Source: Pseudo-nitzschia pungens
Taxonomy: Eukaryota > Bacillariophyta > Bacillariophyceae > Bacillariales > Bacillariaceae
Length of the DNA: 64,000 bases
NCBI GenBank assembly: GCA_037355855.1
Contig: CM074765.1
Coordinates: forward strand, 186,001-250,000
Direction of reading: 5' to 3'
Numbering within the stretch: the stretch's first letter is position 1; each line of letters starts with the position of its first letter. The position numbers and the translations under genes were made by a program. Of this stretch, positions 63,064-64,000 are shown piece by piece. Under the pieces are notes generated by a model. It made no database searches, was not told the DNA's origin, and saw nothing but the letters and a program-made list of their open reading frames with translations.

Positions 63064-64000
63064 TACTTCGTGTTGTTGTCTTTGGAGTGATATCGCTAAG
63101 GTTAAGTCATAACTCGTGTCGTCGAAAGATCTTCACGTGCACGTTTGCATACCGGTACGTACGGTAAGACCTTACTCGTAAGGTTTACACGGTAACCTTA
63201 CTCTACCTACATTCAACATCATTCCGAAATCTTACTTGCATAGTTGTTCGAATTTCGAATTCCGATTTTGAATGACACGAAGTAAGATTACAGTACGGTA
63301 CCAAAAGTATCAATCACGAATGAGCGAGTCTTCAACTGCACTGAGAAAGGAACATCGATGTCAACGGCCCCACGATCACAATGGGAACCCGAAAGAATTT
63401 TTTTGTTGAGATCAAAATTACCAAAAGTCCATAAGGGTTCAAGTACGTTATTTCGTGCAACAATCAAAGATCCACAATCGTAATGTTCGAGTATTTTGTA
63501 CTCGTATGCTTTCGAATTTTCTACCAATTCCATAGAATTTGGTTTCATGAAGGACCTTCCAGGGGTGTACAGAAAAATAATTGCAAATGACGGATTGATT
63601 CAATTCGATGGGGGCATATTCGTTCCTGTACGCATCTACCGTACCCGGTACGGTATGCATTGAAGTTGAAAATTTTTACGTGTCTTGAACGCAATACTTG
63701 TACCAGTAGACGCAAACCTCTCAATCAAACATACCGGTAAACCTTAACTTAAGTTACTGTAAGATTAAGATTACCTGGTACCTCCACGGATTTAACCTAT
63801 TGGCTTCTTATCTATAATACGTATGAGTCGTGGGCTTCCGTTCGGCTGATCAAAATATTCCTGAACCCTAATCTAAATTTCAGCTTGAGTTCGTGTCGAA
63901 TGACAGAGCGTCATTCTGCCAAATACAAGTTCGGGTAAGATTTACCTGTAATTATGTGCTTGTAATATTGGTAATATTACTTCCTACTTGTGCCAAAAAA
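63064..64000. other. Intergenic end of window
   Basis: Upstream of the ankyrin-related gene. Dense in GTAAGACC/AACCTTAC/TACCGGTA motifs; two short minus-strand ORFs (63288-63660) have no recognisable feature. Confidence 0.5.

Overview
This window is nuclear DNA of a eukaryote, most likely a pennate diatom of the Bacillariaceae type (inference). The evidence is short GT-AG introns that join conserved protein segments in frame, widely spaced genes on both strands, many homopolymeric amino-acid tracts (N, Q, D, H, NS and EL repeats), and several copies of what I recognise as DUF6824, a domain known mainly from diatoms and relatives. I see no operons, ribosome-binding sites, CRISPR arrays, rRNA genes or convincing tRNAs.

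Layout. 1-1396 is intergenic. 1397-9700 (+) is a very large gene for the EARP-complex subunit VPS50/syndetin, with a low-complexity N-terminal half of about 1500 residues. 9963-10274 (-) is a small ORF. 11657-13955 (-) encodes a von Willebrand A plus alpha-kinase protein. 14377-15213 is a foldback transposable element with hAT-like ends. An 11-bp minisatellite lies at 15671-15810, and an unknown two-exon gene at 18657-19379 (+).

21532-24280 (-), 26954-29159 (-) and 37668-39459 (+) are three paralogous genes, each joining a CRAL-TRIO/Sec14-like region to a C-terminal DUF6824-type domain. Two TIR elements (25806-26060 and 31276-31895) and a secreted EGF/beta-propeller gene (32150-33841, -) lie between them. 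39622-45165 (-) encodes a giant Ser/Lys-rich protein with repeated RKKKSSSR boxes.

47250-48440 (+) encodes a DUF4050-like protein, 50748-52163 (+) a TPR protein, and 53163-53774 (+) a small unknown protein. 54473-57652 (-) is the most striking gene: one DUF6824-like unit, four C2HC zinc knuckles, a Tudor-like module and three further DUF6824-like units. 58742-59314 (+) is a cold-shock/RRM RNA-binding protein, and 61684-63063 (-) an ankyrin-related protein.

The strongest theme is DUF6824: four of the roughly fifteen better-supported genes carry it, in two architectures, one lipid-transfer-like and one zinc-finger/Tudor. The latter suggests a nucleic-acid or chromatin role for a domain with no assigned function. 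Intergenic DNA is saturated with short copies of AACCTTAC/GTAAGGTT, TACCGGTA and ACTAGTAGT-type palindromes. Family assignments were made by eye and not confirmed by profile searches.
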